Origin: Pseudomonadota bacterium
GTDB taxonomy: Bacteria; Pseudomonadota; Gammaproteobacteria; Steroidobacterales; Steroidobacteraceae
Length of the DNA: 64,000 bases
Assembly (NCBI GenBank): GCA_023457495.1
Contig: JAEWLQ010000098.1
Span: 1 to 64,000, forward strand
Direction: 5' to 3'
The notes under the pieces: model-generated
Told to the model about the DNA's origin: nothing
Database searches by the model: none
Seen by the model: only the letters and a program-made list of their open reading frames with translations
Part shown: piece by piece, positions 20,060 through 29,370 of the stretch
How the letters are laid out: every line of letters begins with the position of its first letter
Numbering within the stretch: position 1 is the first letter of the stretch
Program-made: the position numbers and the translations under genes

Positions 20060-22621
20060 TCACTGGATGCTGCGCGCCACCTCGACACGGGCGAAACACT
20101 CGATCTGATCGCCGACACGAACGTCCTGGTAGTTCTTCACGCCGATACCGCACTCGGTGCCCGCGCGCACTTCGTTGACGTCGTCCTTGAAGCGACGCAG
20201 CGACTCGAGCGCGCCTTCGAAGATCACCACGCTGTCGCGCAGCACACGAATCGGGTTATTGCGCTTGACCGAGCCTTCGGTGACGAGGCAACCCGCCACG
20301 ACGCCGAACTTGCTCGAGCGGAACACCTCGCGCACCTGCGCCGTGCCGACGATCTGTTCCTTGATCTCGGGCGCGAGCAGGCCGCTCAGCAACTGCTTCA
20401 CGTAGTCGATGGCTTCGTAAATGATGCTGAAGTACTGGACGTCGACTTCCCCGTCCTTCATGGCGTCACGCGCGGCCGCGTCGGCGCGCACGTTGAAGCC
20501 GATGATGCGCGCCTGCGATGCCGCGGCGAGCTGCACGTCGGAAATCGTGATGCCGCCGACGCCGCTGGCGACGATCTTGACCGCCACTTCGTCGGTGGAA
20601 AGCTTGTTCAACGCATCGCGCAACGCCTCTGCGCTGCCCTGCACGTCGGTCTTGAGCAGGATGGCGATGTTGCCGACCTTCTGCTCTTCCATCTGCGCGA
20701 ACACGTCCTGCATCTTCGAGGCCTGCTTCGCGAGCTTCACGTCGCGGAACTTGCCCTGGCGATACAGGGCGACTTCGCGCGCCTTGCGTTCGTTTTCGAC
20801 CGCGAGGATTTCGTCGCCCGCGTTCGGCGTGCCCTGCAGGCCCAGGACCTGCACCGGCATCGACGGCGCCGCGCTATCCACCGGCTTGCCGTTCTCGTCG
20901 AACATCGCGCGCACGCGGCCGAACTCGTGGCCGGCGATGATCGGATCGCCGAGCTTGAGCGTGCCCTTCTTCACGAGCACTGTGGCGACCGCGCCGCGGC
21001 CCTTCTCGATCGAGGCTTCGATGACGAATCCGGTGGCGAGGCCATCGGCCGCCGCCTTCAGTTCGAGCACTTCGGATTGCAGAAGAATCGCGTCGAGCAG
21101 CTGGTCGATGCCCTGGCCGGTCTTCGCCGACACGGACACGAACATGTTGTTGCCGCCCCATTCCTCGGCGATGACTTCGTGCTTCGAGAGCTCGGTGCGC
21201 ACGCGATCCGGATCCGCGTCGCTTTTGTCGATCTTGTTCACGGCGACGACAATCGGAACGCCGGCCGCCTTCGCGTGCTGGATCGCTTCGATGGTCTGCG
21301 GCATGACGCCGTCGTCGGCCGCGACCACGAGCACGACCACGTCGGTCGCCTTCGCGCCGCGCGCGCGCATCGCGGTAAACGCCGCGTGGCCCGGGGTGTC
21401 GAGGAACGTGATGATGCCCTTCGGCGTCTCCACGTGGTACGCGCCGATGTGCTGGGTGATGCCGCCGGCCTCGCCCGCCGCAACCTTGGTGCGGCGGATG
21501 TAGTCGAGCAGCGAAGTCTTGCCGTGATCGACGTGGCCCATGATGGTGACCACGGGCGGACGCGGCGTCTCGGTCTCGGGCGCGGATTCGCCCTGCAGAT
21601 CTTCTTCGACCTGGTCGGCCTTCAGCGCCTTCGCGACGTGGCCCATTTCTTCCACGATGAGGATCGCGGTGTCCTGGTCGATGGGCTGGTTGATCGTCGC
21701 CATCACGCCCATGTTGAGCATGGTCTTGATGACCTCGGTCGCCTTGACCGCCATCTTCTGCGCGATTTCCTGCGGCGTGATCGTTTCGCCGATGGTCACT
21801 TCACGCTTGATCGGCGCGGTCGGCATCTCGAAGGCGTGCCTCGTCTCCGAGCTCACGCCACCGGTGCCGGTACGCTCGCGGACGCGCTTCTTCTTCTTGT
21901 TGCGCGCGCTGGCGCCGCTGGCTACGTGCAGCTCCTGTCGACCATAACGCGTGTCCTTCGCGGGATCCGCGACTGGCGGCGTCGCCGCCTTTTCGGGCTT
22001 GTGACGCTGCTCGGTGCGCGGCGCCGTCGTGACGGCGGCGGCTTCGGCCGCGGCGCGTCGTTGCGCGTCCTGCTCCTGGCGCGCACGTGCTTCTTCCTGC
22101 TGGCGGCGTTGTTCTTCCGCCTGCTTCTTGCGCGTCGCTTCGTCTTCGATCCGGCGGCGGTTTTCCGCCTCCATGCGCTCGCTTTCCTTACGCGCGGCTT
22201 CCTGACGCTCGCGCTCGGCGGCTTCCGCCGCTTCCTGCTCCTTGCGCTTGAGATCGGCTTCGTCCTGATGCTGCTTGTTCTGCTCTTCGAGAACGTCGCG
22301 CTTGATGTAAGTCTTCTTGTGGCGAACCTCGACGTTCACCGTGCGCGCACGCCCCTGCGTGCTCGCCTGCCGCAGCTCACTCTGCGTCTTGCGCGCGAGC
22401 GTGATCTTGCGCGGCGCGGCCGCGCCGACCTGGCTCTTGCTGGTGGGCTCGGAGGCGCCATGGGCGCGTCGCAAGTGCGTCAGCAGTTCGAGCTTGGCTT
22501 CATCGCTGATGAGCGCCTGCGGTCCAGCCACCTGGATCCCTGCGGATTCGAGCTGCACGAGCAGCCGATCGACCGGGACCTTCAGGACTTCCGCGAATTG
22601 TGCAACCGTTACATCGCTCAT
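20060..22621 (-). CDS. infB: Translation initiation factor IF-2
   Basis: A GTPase that delivers fMet-tRNA to the 30S subunit; the initiator tRNA gene is in this same window. Of the 853 residues, about 1-50 are the IF2 N-terminal domain and about 105-200 a Glu/Arg/Ala-rich helical linker. The G domain starts with GHVDHGKTS at 362-370, then DTPGHAAF and NKID. Domains II-IV complete the protein. An internal start for a shorter isoform is possible but unsupported here. A GAGGAGA site precedes the ATG, 9 bp after nusA. Confidence 0.98.
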   Translation of the reverse strand: MSDVTVAQFAEVLKVPVDRLLVQLESAGIQVAGPQALISDEAKLELLTHLRRAHGASEPTSKSQVGAAAPRKITLARKTQSELRQASTQGRARTVNVEVRHKKTYIKRDVLEEQNKQHQDEADLKRKEQEAAEAAERERQEAARKESERMEAENRRRIEDEATRKKQAEEQRRQQEEARARQEQDAQRRAAAEAAAVTTAPRTEQRHKPEKAATPPVADPAKDTRYGRQELHVASGASARNKKKKRVRERTGTGGVSSETRHAFEMPTAPIKREVTIGETITPQEIAQKMAVKATEVIKTMLNMGVMATINQPIDQDTAILIVEEMGHVAKALKADQVEEDLQGESAPETETPRPPVVTIMGHVDHGKTSLLDYIRRTKVAAGEAGGITQHIGAYHVETPKGIITFLDTPGHAAFTAMRARGAKATDVVVLVVAADDGVMPQTIEAIQHAKAAGVPIVVAVNKIDKSDADPDRVRTELSKHEVIAEEWGGNNMFVSVSAKTGQGIDQLLDAILLQSEVLELKAAADGLATGFVIEASIEKGRGAVATVLVKKGTLKLGDPIIAGHEFGRVRAMFDENGKPVDSAAPSMPVQVLGLQGTPNAGDEILAVENERKAREVALYRQGKFRDVKLAKQASKMQDVFAQMEEQKVGNIAILLKTDVQGSAEALRDALNKLSTDEVAVKIVASGVGGITISDVQLAAASQARIIGFNVRADAAARDAMKDGEVDVQYFSIIYEAIDYVKQLLSGLLAPEIKEQIVGTAQVREVFRSSKFGVVAGCLVTEGSVKRNNPIRVLRDSVVIFEGALESLRRFKDDVNEVRAGTECGIGVKNYQDVRVGDQIECFARVEVARSIQ

Positions 22622-22630
22622 TCAGTCTCC

Positions 22631-24139
22631 TCAGGCGCGCCCGGCTTCGAACCAGATTTCGCGGGCCTTCATGATGAGCTTGCCGGCTTCGTCGGCCGAC
22701 AGCCCTTCGATATCGAGCAGATCGTCGACCGCCTGGTCGGCGAGATCCTCACGTGTGCGCACGCCGCGGCGTGCCAGCGCCAGCGCGAGATCGGGCTTCA
22801 TGCCCTCGAGCAGCAGCAGGTCGTCCGCGGGCATGCCCGCCTCGAGCGTCTCCTCACTTGCGATCGCCTGCGTCAGCAGCACGTCGCGCGCGCGGTTGCG
22901 CAGCTCCTTGACCATCTCGTCGTCGAATTCCTCGATGTTCGCGAGCTCCGACTGCGGTAGATAGGCAACTTCCTCGACGGTGGAGAAACCTTCCTGCACG
23001 AGGATCGTCGCGACGTTCTCGTCGACGTCGAGCTGTTTCATGAACGCTTCGACCAGGCCCTTGGCCTCGGTCTCACTCTTCGCCTCGGCGTCGGATTCGG
23101 TCATGACGTTGAGATCCCAGCCCGTGAGCTGGCTGGCGAGACGGATGTTCTGGCCGCCGCGGCCGATGGCCTGCGAGAGTTTGTCCTCGGCCACCGCGAT
23201 ATCCATGCTGTGCGCGTCCTCGTCGACGACGATCGACAGCACTTCTGCCGGCGACATCGAGTTGATGACGAACTGCGCGGCATTGTCGTCGTGCGGGATG
23301 ATGTCCACGCGCTCGCCCGCGATCTCGTTCGAGACTGCCTGCACACGCGAACCACGCATGCCGACGCAAGCGCCGACGGGATCGACGCGCGGCTCGAGGC
23401 TCTTGACCGCGATCTTGGCGCGCACGCCCGGATCGCGCGCGGCGCCCAGGATCTGGATCAGGCCCTGGCCGACTTCCGGCACTTCGAGCTTGAACAGCTC
23501 GATGAGGAAGTTGCGATCCGTGCGCGAAAGGAACAGCAGCGGGCCACGCTGCGTCTCGGTCGCGCTCTTTACTTCCTTGAGCAGCGCCTTGATGCGGTCC
23601 TGGCTCTTCACGATCTCGCGCGGAATCATGTCGGTGCGCGGCACGAATCCTTCGGCGTTGCCGCCGAGATCCACGTAGATGCCGTTACGGTCGACGCGCT
23701 TGACCACGCCCGAGACGAGCTGGCCCACGCGGTCCTGGTACGCCTCGACGACCTGCGAACGCTCGGCCTCGCGCACCTTCTGCACGATCACCTGCTTGGC
23801 CTGCTGGGCCGCGATGCGGCCGAACGCCACCGACTCCATCGGCTCCTCGACGTAGCCGCCGACTTCGGCGTCCTTGTTGAGGTCGAGCGCGTCCTCGAGG
23901 CGCAGCTCGCGCTGCGGCACTTCGATCTCGCGCGAGTCGTCGGCGAAAACCTTCCAGCGGCGGAACGTGTCGTAGTCACCCGTCTTGCGATTGATCTGGA
24001 CGCGCACGTCCCACTCTTCGCCGTGTTTCTTGCGGGTAGCCGAAGCCAGCGCCGCCTCGAGTGCGCCGAAAATGATTTCCTTGTCGACGCTCTTCTCGTT
24101 CGAGACCGCGTCAACCACCAAGAGAATTTCTTTGTTCAT
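22631..24139 (-). CDS. nusA: Transcription termination/antitermination protein NusA
   Basis: It binds RNA polymerase and nascent RNA and modulates pausing, termination and antitermination. The 502 residues have the N-terminal polymerase-binding domain, an S1 domain near 135-200, two KH domains to about 345, and two C-terminal acidic helix-hairpin-helix repeats (near 365-425 and 435-500), the gammaproteobacterial long form. Second gene of the rimP operon; its product could act on the two leader hairpins upstream of rimP. Confidence 0.98.
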   Translation of the reverse strand: MNKEILLVVDAVSNEKSVDKEIIFGALEAALASATRKKHGEEWDVRVQINRKTGDYDTFRRWKVFADDSREIEVPQRELRLEDALDLNKDAEVGGYVEEPMESVAFGRIAAQQAKQVIVQKVREAERSQVVEAYQDRVGQLVSGVVKRVDRNGIYVDLGGNAEGFVPRTDMIPREIVKSQDRIKALLKEVKSATETQRGPLLFLSRTDRNFLIELFKLEVPEVGQGLIQILGAARDPGVRAKIAVKSLEPRVDPVGACVGMRGSRVQAVSNEIAGERVDIIPHDDNAAQFVINSMSPAEVLSIVVDEDAHSMDIAVAEDKLSQAIGRGGQNIRLASQLTGWDLNVMTESDAEAKSETEAKGLVEAFMKQLDVDENVATILVQEGFSTVEEVAYLPQSELANIEEFDDEMVKELRNRARDVLLTQAIASEETLEAGMPADDLLLLEGMKPDLALALARRGVRTREDLADQAVDDLLDIEGLSADEAGKLIMKAREIWFEAGRA

Positions 24140-24154
24140 GGTCTAGCTACCTGC

Positions 24155-24622
24155 TCACAAAGGCGCCAAGCGCGCCCTGCTGATCTCGGCGAGCTTTATG
24201 CTCACCGAAAAATTGTCCACATCCATCTCGATGCTCTCGCCGTCCGCACGGCGCAGCATCCCCGTGTACCGCTTGCGTCCCTCGCGGGCGACGGCAAGCT
24301 CGACCTTCACGCGGTTGTCCACGTAGCGCGCGAAGTGCTCCGGCGTACGCAGGATCCGATCGAGTCCCGGTGACGACACTTCCAGCGAATACCTGCCTGG
24401 AAACGGGTCGTCCGCGTCGAGCATCTCCGACACCACATGGCTGACGTCCGCGCAATCATCGACATCGATGCCCTGCTCCGTTTCCGGGGGCCTGTCGATG
24501 TAGATGCGCAACGTCCCGCCACCCGGACCCGGCACGAACTCCAGTTCGACGAGTTCGAATCCGAGCTCGGCCAAAACCGGCTCAAAACGGGCGATCAGAC
24601 GGTCGTGTAATGCCGCGTCCAC
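24155..24622 (-). CDS. rimP: Ribosome maturation factor RimP
   Basis: Needed for 30S subunit assembly. The 155 residues include LGFELVELEFVPGPGGGTLRIYID and the SPGLDR motif (SLEVSSPGLDRILRTPEHF). GTG 24622 was chosen because the family starts at this point and GGAGGG lies 4 bp upstream. An open frame continuing further upstream would run through two terminator hairpins. First gene of the operon rimP-nusA-infB-rbfA-truB. Confidence 0.95.
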   Translation of the reverse strand: MDAALHDRLIARFEPVLAELGFELVELEFVPGPGGGTLRIYIDRPPETEQGIDVDDCADVSHVVSEMLDADDPFPGRYSLEVSSPGLDRILRTPEHFARYVDNRVKVELAVAREGRKRYTGMLRRADGESIEMDVDNFSVSIKLAEISRARLAPL

Positions 24623-24634
24623 TCGCCCTCCAAC

Positions 24635-24654
24635 AAAAAAGGCCCTGACGGGCC
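24635..24654 (-). terminator. Leader terminator 2 before rimP
   Basis: A 5-bp all-GC stem GGCCC/GGGCC followed on the minus strand by six T, ending 13 bp before the rimP start. It is short but has the full terminator shape, directly upstream of the rimP ribosome site. Confidence 0.65.
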
Positions 24655-24700
24655 CCCAGACATCCGCCGCCTTCCTCGATTCGAGAAGGGCCGCGGTCCA

Positions 24701-24723
24701 AAAAATAAAAGCCCCAACGGGGC
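24701..24723 (-). terminator. Leader terminator 1 before rimP
   Basis: A 5-bp stem GCCCC/GGGGC with a 3-nt loop, followed on the minus strand by TTTTATTTTTT. With the second hairpin 50 bp further on, it makes a tandem in the rimP leader. Confidence 0.7.
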
Positions 24724-24781
24724 CTTCACATCGCACTGGGAGTCCTGCGGACCAGTCCGCCCCCACCCATCGAGGGCGCGG

Positions 24782-24811
24782 ATTGTACGGCACGAAGCCC
24801 TTCGTTGACAG
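24782..24811 (-). promoter_or_regulatory. Putative promoter of the rimP operon
   Basis: On the minus strand, CTGTCA (24806-24811) and TACAAT (24782-24787) are 18 bp apart, each close to the sigma70 consensus. Transcription from here would cross both leader terminators before rimP. A TTGACA on the opposite strand at 24805 may serve padR. Confidence 0.45.
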
Positions 24812-24841
24812 CCCCTCTTGACGGACCATGCTCGACTCAAG

Positions 24842-24861
24842 TACCTTGCCGCTCCAAGGTA
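24842..24861 (+). promoter_or_regulatory. Palindromic candidate operator for PadR
   Basis: TACCTTG and CAAGGTA form a perfect 7-bp inverted repeat around a 6-bp spacer, 12 bp before the padR start. The position and dyad symmetry fit autoregulation by a dimeric winged-helix protein. Confidence 0.5.
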
Positions 24862-24873
24862 GCTGTTCAAGAC

Positions 24874-25200
24874 ATGGACAACATCAGCGAAAAACTCGCC
24901 CCGATCCGCAAAGGCCTGCTCGAATTCGTGATCCTCAAGATCGTGGCGGGCGACAAGGTCTACGTGGCGGACATGCTCCGGTTGCTGGGCCCGACGGAGT
25001 TCGCGACGCAGGAAGGCACGCTGTACCCCCTGCTCTCGAAGCTGCGCCGTGAGGAACTGGTCGACTATGAGTGGCAGGAATCCGAGGCCGGCCCGCCCCG
25101 CAAGTACTACAAGCTCACGCCCAAGGGGCGCACGCAACTGACGACGCTCAACGAATACTGGAAAGACCTCAACCGCACTCTCGCCGAATTTGGGAATTAA
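24874..25200 (+). CDS. PadR-family transcriptional regulator
   Basis: A 108-residue winged-helix regulator. The signature is the N-terminal LRKGLLEF-like IRKGLLEFVILKIV segment followed by EGTLYPLLSKLRREELV and PPRKYYKLTPKG. PadR proteins act as dimers, usually repressing neighbouring genes. ATG 24874 is favoured; an upstream in-frame GTG-type start would overrun the promoter and palindrome. The pspC gene starts 3 bp after its stop. PadR-PspC pairs are common and link to envelope-stress responses. The inducer is unknown. Confidence 0.93.
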   Translation: MDNISEKLAPIRKGLLEFVILKIVAGDKVYVADMLRLLGPTEFATQEGTLYPLLSKLRREELVDYEWQESEAGPPRKYYKLTPKGRTQLTTLNEYWKDLNRTLAEFGN

Positions 25201-25203
25201 GCC

Positions 25204-26334
25204 ATGCAAAAAGTGGTCAGCATCAGCCTCAACGGAAACTCCTATCAACTCGAAGAACCGGGCTACGACCAGTTGCGCGCCTACCTGGACCGCGCCGAGT
25301 CGCGTCTCAAGGACAGCCCGGATCGCGGCGAGGTCATGGCCGATCTCGAACAGGCCATCGGCGAGAAATGCCGCGCCATGCTCGGGCCGCACAAGACCGT
25401 CGTGAACACGAACGAGGTGGAACGCATCATCGCCGAGATGGGGCCGGTGGAATCCGCCGATGAGAAGGCGGAGTCGGAAGCCGGCGGCGAAACCTCGGGC
25501 GCTGCTGGCGCCACCTCGTTCACGCCTCCCCCACGCAAGCGGCTGTTCCAGATCCGCGAAGGCGCCATGTGGATGGGCGTCTGCAACGGCATCGCGGCCT
25601 ATCTGAACGTCGACGTGACCTGGGTGCGAATCGCCTTCGTCCTGCTGACCATCTTCAGCTCGGGCCTGTGGTTCGTCGCCTACCTCGTACTGATGTTCGT
25701 GGTGCCGGTAGCGAACACCGCGGAGGACCGCGCCGCGGCCTTCGGCATGCCCTTCAACACCGAAGAGCTCATCAGTCGCGCAAAAAAAAACTTTGAGGAA
25801 TTCTCGAAGCAGCACCGGTGGCGACGCGAATGGCGGCGCCAGCAACGGCAGTTCAACCGGCAGTTTCGGCACGTGAACGATCAACTGCGTGAGGCAACGA
25901 CGCACGCTGGACCGGCATTCAACCAGTCCGCACGCGTGGTGGGCGGCATCTTCGGCGGAATATTCGCCGTCATCGCCGCCCTCATCGGAGCCGCGCTCGC
26001 CGTTGCCGTGGTTCTCGTGGTGTTTTCACTGATCGCTCAGAGCAGTGTCTTCGGTTTCGCACTCCCCCATGGCATACCCGTGTGGGTGGCGATCCTGGCG
26101 CTGCTCTCGCTCTACATGATCATCTCGCTGCCACTGCGAATGATTCGGCAAAGCGCGTACGGCTCCGGCTATCACATGGGTTGGGGCGTCCTGCACAGCA
26201 TCATCTGGATCGGATTCATGGTGCTGCTGTTCTGGGGCGCCTACTCCCTCTTTCCTGGCGTGCGCGAAGTCATGGACCAGCTCATGTGGGCCGCCAATCT
26301 CACCGTCACCACCCTCTCGGAAACGATCGCTTGA
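25204..26334 (+). CDS. PspC-domain membrane protein
   Basis: A 376-residue inner-membrane protein. The N-terminal ~105 residues are soluble and include a charged helix. A PspC domain follows at about 112-175 (IREGAMWMGVCNGIAAYLNVDVTWVRIAF). Two large hydrophobic regions come later (about 245-280 and 295-365), separated from the PspC part by a very basic stretch rich in Arg and Gln. PspC proteins sense membrane stress in the phage-shock response. No pspA or pspB is present here, so the link is by domain only. It overlaps the next gene by 4 bp (TTGA). Confidence 0.9.
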   Translation: MQKVVSISLNGNSYQLEEPGYDQLRAYLDRAESRLKDSPDRGEVMADLEQAIGEKCRAMLGPHKTVVNTNEVERIIAEMGPVESADEKAESEAGGETSGAAGATSFTPPPRKRLFQIREGAMWMGVCNGIAAYLNVDVTWVRIAFVLLTIFSSGLWFVAYLVLMFVVPVANTAEDRAAAFGMPFNTEELISRAKKNFEEFSKQHRWRREWRRQQRQFNRQFRHVNDQLREATTHAGPAFNQSARVVGGIFGGIFAVIAALIGAALAVAVVLVVFSLIAQSSVFGFALPHGIPVWVAILALLSLYMIISLPLRMIRQSAYGSGYHMGWGVLHSIIWIGFMVLLFWGAYSLFPGVREVMDQLMWAANLTVTTLSETIA

Positions 26335-27014
26335 ACGACTTCGCTTCAAAACCGCTCGACACAGTCATCGTCGAAACCGGGGCCAATCCCGCCTGGTCGG
26401 TCATCTGGATGCACGGCCTCGGCGCCGATGGCCACGACTTCGAACCCCTGGTGCCCGAACTCGTCGACGACGCCACGCCCGCGCTGCGTTTCATATTTCC
26501 GCACGCGCCCGTGCGGCCGGTGACCATCAACAACGGTTACCAGATGCGCGCGTGGTACGACATCATCGGCATCGACCGGCGCGCACGCGAGGATGGCGCG
26601 GGCATCGCGGCCTCCGCCGCGCAGATCGGCTCACTGATCCGCGCGGAAAACGCGCGCGGCATCGCGACGAACCGCATCGTGCTCGCCGGCTTCTCGCAGG
26701 GCGGCGCCATGGCGCTGCACATCGCGACGCGGCACCCGGAAAAGTTCGCCGGCATCATCGCCCTGTCCTGCTACCTGCCGCTGGCGCGCGAGTTCGCGAC
26801 CGACCGCAGCGCGGCGAACTTCACGACGCCTATCTACATGGCGCACGGCGTCCAGGACCCGGTGGTTCCGCTTGCGCTCGGCGACGAGTCGCGGCGCATT
26901 CTCGAGGGCACGGGATACCGCGTCGAATGGCATTCCTATCCGATGCCGCACTCGTTGTGCGAACAGGAAGTCGCCGACCTGCGCGCCTACCTCGGGCGAG
27001 TTTTCAGCGGTTGA
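26331..27014 (+). CDS. Alpha/beta hydrolase, carboxylesterase/phospholipase family
   Basis: A 227-residue serine hydrolase of the short carboxylesterase (YpfH/EstB-like) family. Nucleophile Ser in GFSQGG, acid Asp in QDPVVP, and His in MPHSLC complete the triad; WMHGLGADGHDFEPLVPEL is the family N-terminal loop. Substrates are short acyl esters in characterised relatives; here unknown. TTG 26331 overlaps the pspC stop, suggesting a coupled padR-pspC-esterase operon; no better start lies between it and the conserved region. The 3' end overlaps the convergent methyltransferase gene by 11 bp. Confidence 0.9.
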   Translation: MNDFASKPLDTVIVETGANPAWSVIWMHGLGADGHDFEPLVPELVDDATPALRFIFPHAPVRPVTINNGYQMRAWYDIIGIDRRAREDGAGIAASAAQIGSLIRAENARGIATNRIVLAGFSQGGAMALHIATRHPEKFAGIIALSCYLPLAREFATDRSAANFTTPIYMAHGVQDPVVPLALGDESRRILEGTGYRVEWHSYPMPHSLCEQEVADLRAYLGRVFSG

Positions 27015-27723
27015 GCTCGTAGAGGCTGATGTTCACCGCCGCCGCCACGTTCAGCGATTCGATCGCGCCCGTACCCGGGATGGTGAAGGCCTGCGCGCGC
27101 ATCGAGTTCATCTGCGCGCGCGGCAAGCCTCGCGCCTCGTTGCCGAAGACGTAGCAGTCGAAGTCGCGGAACGCCGGCGACGAAACCGGCTGACCGCCGA
27201 GATCCAGGCTGGCGATGCGCGCATAACGTTCCTGCAACGCTTCGATCGGAACGTCCACCTCCACGGGGACATGGAAGATCGCGCCCATGCTGGCGCGAAC
27301 GACCTTGCCGTTGTGGACGTCCACGCTGTCGGGGCTCATCAGACAGCGGAAATTTCCGAACCAGGCGAGCGTGCGCAGTATGGTCCCGAGGTTGCCGGGA
27401 TCCTGAATCTCATGAAGATAGACCGCGCGTTCCCCGGCGCGCGGCGCCGCGGCCTCGAGCAGCGGCACGACCGCGGCGATGCCCTGCGGCGAACGCGTCT
27501 CGCTGATCTGCGCCATCTGCTTCGACTGGATGACGTGGATGGGTAGTTTGCTCGACCAGTGCGCGTAGTCGCGCGTCACGTAGATCTCGCTCTGGCGCAG
27601 GCGGGCGTCATTCGCCGCGGCCCTCTCCAGTTCCTGCACGAGATGCTCGCCTTCGATGACGAAGTGGCCCAGTTCCTCGCGAAACTTCTTCTGGTGCAGT
27701 TTCTTGATGTCGTCGTGTTTCAT
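27004..27723 (-). CDS. SpoU/TrmH-family RNA 2'-O-methyltransferase
   Basis: A 239-residue methyltransferase of the SPOUT class. Motif 1 is LHEIQDPGNLGTILRT, motif 2 YVFGNEARGLP, motif 3 IPGTGAIESLNVAAAVNISLYE, which together form the S-adenosylmethionine-binding knot. An N-terminal substrate-binding region (about residues 1-90) is present. The target rRNA or tRNA site cannot be told. It overlaps the upstream FAD oxidoreductase gene by ATGA, so they form an operon. Confidence 0.92.
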   Translation of the reverse strand: MKHDDIKKLHQKKFREELGHFVIEGEHLVQELERAAANDARLRQSEIYVTRDYAHWSSKLPIHVIQSKQMAQISETRSPQGIAAVVPLLEAAAPRAGERAVYLHEIQDPGNLGTILRTLAWFGNFRCLMSPDSVDVHNGKVVRASMGAIFHVPVEVDVPIEALQERYARIASLDLGGQPVSSPAFRDFDCYVFGNEARGLPRAQMNSMRAQAFTIPGTGAIESLNVAAAVNISLYELNR

Positions 27724-29324
27724 GTCATCGCCCGCGCCAGCGCCTCGGCCACCTTGATGCCATCGACGCCCGCGGAAAGGATCCCGCCTGCGTAACCCGC
27801 CCCTTCACCGCAAGGGTACAGGCCCCGGGTGTTGAGGCTCTGCAGCGAGTCCGCGTCGCGCGTAATGCGCACTGGAGAAGAGGTGCGGCTTTCAATCCCG
27901 GTGAGCACCGCATCGTCGCGATCGAATCCCTGGATCTGCCGCCCGAACGCCGGCAACGCTTCGCGGATCGCATCGATGGCGTACGCCGGCAGCGCGGTCG
28001 CGAGGTCCACCAGTTTCACGCCCGGTTTGTACGAAGGCTCGACCTCTCCCAACTGCTGCGACGGCACGCCGCGCAGGAAGTCGCCGACCAGTTGACCGGG
28101 CGCGCAGTAATCACGACCGCCGAGCTCGAACGCCTGCGACTCGAGCGCTTCCTGCAGGCTCACGCCCGCGAGCGGGCCGCCCGGGAAATCCTTCGCCGGC
28201 TCGATGCCGACGACAATGCCGGCATTGGCATTGCGCTCGTTGCGCGAGTACTGGCTCATGCCGTTCGTGACCACGCGATCTGGTTCTGAGGTCGCCGCCA
28301 CCACCGTGCCGCCCGGGCACATGCAAAAGCTGTAGACCGCGCGGCCATTGCTGGCGTGATGCACCAGCTTGTAGTCCGCGGCGCCGAGCTCGGGATGTCC
28401 CGCGAAGCGGCCGAAACGCGCCTTGTCGATCAGCGACTGCGGATGTTCGATGCGAAAACCGATCGCGAACGGCTTCGCTTCCAGGAAAACGCTGCGCCGC
28501 TCGAGCATGCGGAACGTGTCGCGCGAGCTGTGGCCCAGCGCGAGCACCACGTGCCGGCTGCTCACGGACTCGCCGTTCTCGAGCACGACGCCTTCGATCT
28601 GTCCCGCCTCGATGACGAGGTCGGTCACCTTGCTGTCGAACCGCACTTCGCCACCGAGCGCGATGATCTCCGCGCGCATCTTCTCGACGATGCCGGTCAG
28701 CCGGAACGTGCCGATGTGCGGCTTGCTGACGTACAGGATCTCGGGCGGCGCGCCCGCGCGCACGAACTCGTGCATCACCTTGCGGCCGTAGAACTTCGGA
28801 TCCTTGATCTGGCTGTAGAGCTTGCCGTCGGAGAACAGGCCCGCCCCGCCCTCGCCGAACTGCACGTTGGATTCGGGGGTCAGGATCTTCTTGCGCCACA
28901 GACCCCAGGTGTCCTGCGTGCGCCGGCACACGTCACGGCCGCGCTCGAGCACGATCGGCCGGAAACCCATCTGGGCCAGCAGCAACGCGGCAAACAATCC
29001 ACCCGGACCGAAGCCGATCACGACGGGGCGCTCGGCTGACTGCGCCGGGGCTTTCGCGACCGGGTGATAGCCCGTATCCGGCGCGACGCCGATCTGCCGG
29101 TCGCGCGCGAAGCGTTTGAGCACCGCGGCCTCGTCGGCGACCTTCACGTCGACGATGCAGATGAACAGGATGCCGGTGTTCTTCTTGCGCGCGTCGTAAC
29201 TGCGCTTGAAAAGCGTGTATTCGAGCAGGTCCGCGTCGCGGATCCTGAGCCGCTGGACGATGGCGGCGCGCAGCGCCTCGGGCGTGTAATCGAGCGGCAG
29301 CGCCAGCTCAGTGATGCGAATCAC
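27720..29324 (-). CDS. FAD-dependent dehydrogenase (COG2509 type)
   Basis: A 534-residue flavoprotein. The dinucleotide-binding motif VVIGFGPGGLFAALLLAQMG lies near residue 100, after an N-terminal ferredoxin-fold-like region. GEGGAGLFSDGKL and the C-terminal GLYPCGEGAGYAGGILSA are typical of the uncharacterised dehydrogenase group. Substrate unknown. GTG 29324 is chosen for the AGGAA 6 bp upstream; a farther ATG at 29369 would abut the divergent rlmE start. It forms an operon with the SpoU gene. Confidence 0.9.
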   Translation of the reverse strand: MIRITELALPLDYTPEALRAAIVQRLRIRDADLLEYTLFKRSYDARKKNTGILFICIVDVKVADEAAVLKRFARDRQIGVAPDTGYHPVAKAPAQSAERPVVIGFGPGGLFAALLLAQMGFRPIVLERGRDVCRRTQDTWGLWRKKILTPESNVQFGEGGAGLFSDGKLYSQIKDPKFYGRKVMHEFVRAGAPPEILYVSKPHIGTFRLTGIVEKMRAEIIALGGEVRFDSKVTDLVIEAGQIEGVVLENGESVSSRHVVLALGHSSRDTFRMLERRSVFLEAKPFAIGFRIEHPQSLIDKARFGRFAGHPELGAADYKLVHHASNGRAVYSFCMCPGGTVVAATSEPDRVVTNGMSQYSRNERNANAGIVVGIEPAKDFPGGPLAGVSLQEALESQAFELGGRDYCAPGQLVGDFLRGVPSQQLGEVEPSYKPGVKLVDLATALPAYAIDAIREALPAFGRQIQGFDRDDAVLTGIESRTSSPVRITRDADSLQSLNTRGLYPCGEGAGYAGGILSAGVDGIKVAEALARAMT

Positions 29325-29370
29325 CGCGGTTCCTGGCCGGTAAACCCGGCAGAGGTAGAATGCGCGCATT

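Noticed and set aside
20927..22960. A 677-codon open frame on the plus strand opposite infB and nusA
   Set aside because: Antisense of conserved genes, no domain signal, no ribosome site.
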